Positions 28,582-30,117 of a DNA stretch of 30,117 nt are shown in pieces (the first letter of the stretch is position 1; every line of letters starts with the position of its first letter). The translations under genes and the position numbers were made by a program. The DNA is from Bacteroidales bacterium. GTDB lineage: Bacteria > Bacteroidota > Bacteroidia > Bacteroidales > UBA932. The notes under the pieces are model-generated. The model searched no databases. It had not been told where the DNA came from and worked only from the letters and a program-made list of their open reading frames with translations. Location of the stretch: positions 1 to 30,117 of the forward strand of contig JAFUWW010000006.1 of the NCBI GenBank assembly GCA_017471085.1. The letters run 5' to 3'.

Positions 28582-29973
28582 ATGAAAACAACCTCACTAT
28601 TCGCATCCAGCGCTCTGCTCGCAGCCATTGTTACCGGATGCACGCAAGAATCACTTGACACACAGGGCCCTTCTCTTCCGGACAATCCCGGAGACAAAGT
28701 TACGCTCACCGTTTCGGCTGTTACCAAGAATCCTGAAGTCTCGGATGAGACCGGAACCAAGGTCTCTTATGGGGCCACGAATGCCACCTGGGAAACGGGG
28801 GATCAAATTTTCCTGATCAAAAGTGACGGAACCACAATCACGCTCACTCTCACTGATGGCGCCGGAACCACATCCGGTGAATTCTCCTCCACGGACCCGG
28901 TGGTGGCGGGCACCTATATTCCGTATGCCGTGAGCAAAACATCTTTGGATAAAGGCTTCGTAAGCGTATCGGCAGGCGTCATCACCCTGAATCTGAGCAC
29001 CCCGGGCGGCGGCTCGCTGGCCGATGCCCTGGAGCATGATATCCTCAAAGGGACGTCGGTGGACCTAACCGCCGACCAGACCACCGCGACAATCGGGGAC
29101 CTTTCCACACACATTTTGAGCTACCTGCGCTTCCGTTTCACAAGCGCATCTAAAGCCGTCTCCACGATCGGCATGGACTCAGCCGGCGGCGTATACAGAA
29201 CAGTGAACATTGCGACGAATGGAAAGGTAAGCGGAAGTGATTCCTCGACCGAAGTGGTCAATGTCATGGCGTCGGATGACGGGGCCGGGACTTATGCCGG
29301 CTACTTTGCCGTTCTGGGCAGCACCTCCACCAGCCTCATGGCTCACGCCGAAGATGAAGACGGAGGCAAATACACCCGGCTGGTGTCAACCAAGACGGCC
29401 AACTATACGGCCGGAACGGTTTATGGGAAGACAATCACTCTTACCGCGGATATGGTGACGGCGGCCGCAACCGGCTCGCTCAGCGAGCATCCTTGGAAAA
29501 ACCTGGGCCTGAGCGTAAAATGGGCTGAATTCAACGTGGGGTCGTCCAGCGAGTATTCGTATGACCGGAATGTGTACAACGATGCGGGCTCATCGGTCGT
29601 TCCGGCTGCGTGGAGTGGTTGGCGTCTCCCTACCCGTGACGAAGTGCAGGAACTGTTCTATGCCAGCGAGCGCCAATGGGTCACTGGAGCCACCAATGGC
29701 GTCAAGTTCATTTGCAATGGCAGTTATCTGCCGATGGGAGCCGGAGGCAGAGAGCGCTGGAGCGATTCTAATGATTGGAGCTATGGTATTGGCTCTGACG
29801 TTTATTTCTACATCAATGAAACCACCAGCGGTGGCGTCAACGGAGATGTCCGAATCTGGGCAGTGATTAGCGGCGCGGGACAGACTCTGGGTTTCGGGTC
29901 TACCAATCTTGGGAACAGCACGACCACAATGTGGAATACAACTGCCCAGCGCCTGGTCTGCGACTACGAATAA
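28582..29973 (+). CDS. Fimbrillin-like lipoprotein with FISUMP-like C-terminal domain
   Basis: The 463-residue product starts at the ATG at 28582 and has a lipoprotein signal with Cys20 (VTGC). A fimbrillin/Mfa-like part follows: EVSDETGTKVSYGATNATWETGDQIFLIK, then GTYIPYAVSKTS, LSYLRFRFTSASKAVSTIGM and a closing TYTAGTVYGKTITL-like end. From about residue 310 the sequence changes to the FISUMP type (NLGLSVKWAEFNVGSSS ... WSGWRLPTRDEVQELF ... NGVKFICNGSYLPMGAGGRER), common in Bacteroidetes and Fibrobacter surface proteins. A slightly longer frame opens at 28540 but overlaps the small peptide gene. Surface attachment or fimbria-related function is inferred. Confidence 0.8.
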   Translation: MKTTSLFASSALLAAIVTGCTQESLDTQGPSLPDNPGDKVTLTVSAVTKNPEVSDETGTKVSYGATNATWETGDQIFLIKSDGTTITLTLTDGAGTTSGEFSSTDPVVAGTYIPYAVSKTSLDKGFVSVSAGVITLNLSTPGGGSLADALEHDILKGTSVDLTADQTTATIGDLSTHILSYLRFRFTSASKAVSTIGMDSAGGVYRTVNIATNGKVSGSDSSTEVVNVMASDDGAGTYAGYFAVLGSTSTSLMAHAEDEDGGKYTRLVSTKTANYTAGTVYGKTITLTADMVTAAATGSLSEHPWKNLGLSVKWAEFNVGSSSEYSYDRNVYNDAGSSVVPAAWSGWRLPTRDEVQELFYASERQWVTGATNGVKFICNGSYLPMGAGGRERWSDSNDWSYGIGSDVYFYINETTSGGVNGDVRIWAVISGAGQTLGFGSTNLGNSTTTMWNTTAQRLVCDYE

Positions 29974-29978
29974 TTCGC

Positions 29979-29986
29979 TATCTTTG
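29979..29986 (+). promoter_or_regulatory. -7 box TATCTTTG for the right-edge lipoprotein
   Basis: This exact TAnnTTTG match lies 5 nt before the GTG at 29992, the same geometry as at 22197 on the other strand. It supports the GTG as the true start and a leaderless transcript. Confidence 0.6.
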
Positions 29987-29991
29987 TAAGC

Positions 29992-30117
29992 GTGAAGCGC
30001 TTATCCCTCATACTGCTCACCCTTCTCGCCGTCGCGTGCTCCCGCAGCAGCGGCGGCAGGGCGGAGCGGTGGCCGGACTTGCCGGAGCCGCTCTCCACGC
30101 CGCATGTGATGGTTTTG
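29992..30117 (+). CDS. Lipoprotein, N-terminal part, runs off the right edge
   Basis: A GTG-initiated frame of 42 codons is open to the window edge. It begins with a positively charged start and a hydrophobic core, KRLSLILLTLLAVAC, with a clear lipobox LAVAC (Cys at residue 16), then SRSSGGRAERWPDLPEPLSTPHVMVL. The visible part is too short to place in a family. It begins 18 bp after the FISUMP-like gene stop but has its own -7 box. Confidence 0.65.
   Translation, partial: MKRLSLILLTLLAVACSRSSGGRAERWPDLPEPLSTPHVMVL

Overview
The window looks like chromosomal DNA of a fairly GC-rich member of the Bacteroidales, probably a gut or rumen lineage. The evidence is the promoter style: at least ten genes have a TAnnTTTG -7 box just upstream and no clear Shine-Dalgarno. 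It is supported by the gene content: BACON and fimbrillin-like lipoproteins, a CE15-type esterase, a SurA/OstA envelope cluster, a YARHG protein, a KilA-N/BRO-type remnant and many secreted proteins ending their signal in A-Q. No rRNA, tRNA, CRISPR array or complete mobile element was seen. I could not run any search, so all family names come from motifs and memory.

Layout. 1-204 is the tail of a 2-oxoacid:ferredoxin oxidoreductase gamma subunit. 319-1710 (-) is a secreted C1 peptidase, divergent from a beta-helix protein (1792-3240) and a TMEM43-like membrane protein (3245-4390), which end at a strong terminator. 4513-5982 is a PBP4-type D-Ala-D-Ala carboxypeptidase. 6010-13446 is a long co-directional run: a SurA-like lipoprotein, a two-parvulin SurA, an OstA/LptA-like protein with a long charged tail, galE, and a CE15-type esterase. 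It reads as an outer-membrane biogenesis operon extended by sugar-related genes.

13509-20054 is the most interesting part. A LytS/LytR-type pair (-) faces a five-gene operon (+): a Cthe_2159-like beta-helix lipoprotein, a small secreted YD-like protein, a VTC-fold polyphosphate-polymerase-domain protein, a DUF4956 membrane protein and a DUF2490 outer-membrane protein. Two perfect 12-bp direct repeats exactly 21 bp apart lie between the divergent units, where an operator for the LytTR regulator would be expected. The operon ends at a bidirectional terminator.

20124-25712 (-) holds a small conserved hypothetical gene, a kelch-TM-AraC hybrid regulator, a 902-residue fimbrillin-like lipoprotein and a BACON lipoprotein. 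25950-26770 is an AT-richer scar: a BRO-N/antirepressor pseudogene with an internal deletion, its terminator, and a duplicated copy of the promoter plus first eight codons of the small gene at 20124. 26843-28075 (-) is a YARHG protein that shares a repeated N-terminal domain with the beta-helix protein at 1792. A regular array of palindromic ~51-bp units follows (28127-28300). A 53-codon peptide, a fimbrillin/FISUMP-like lipoprotein and the start of another lipoprotein run to the right edge.
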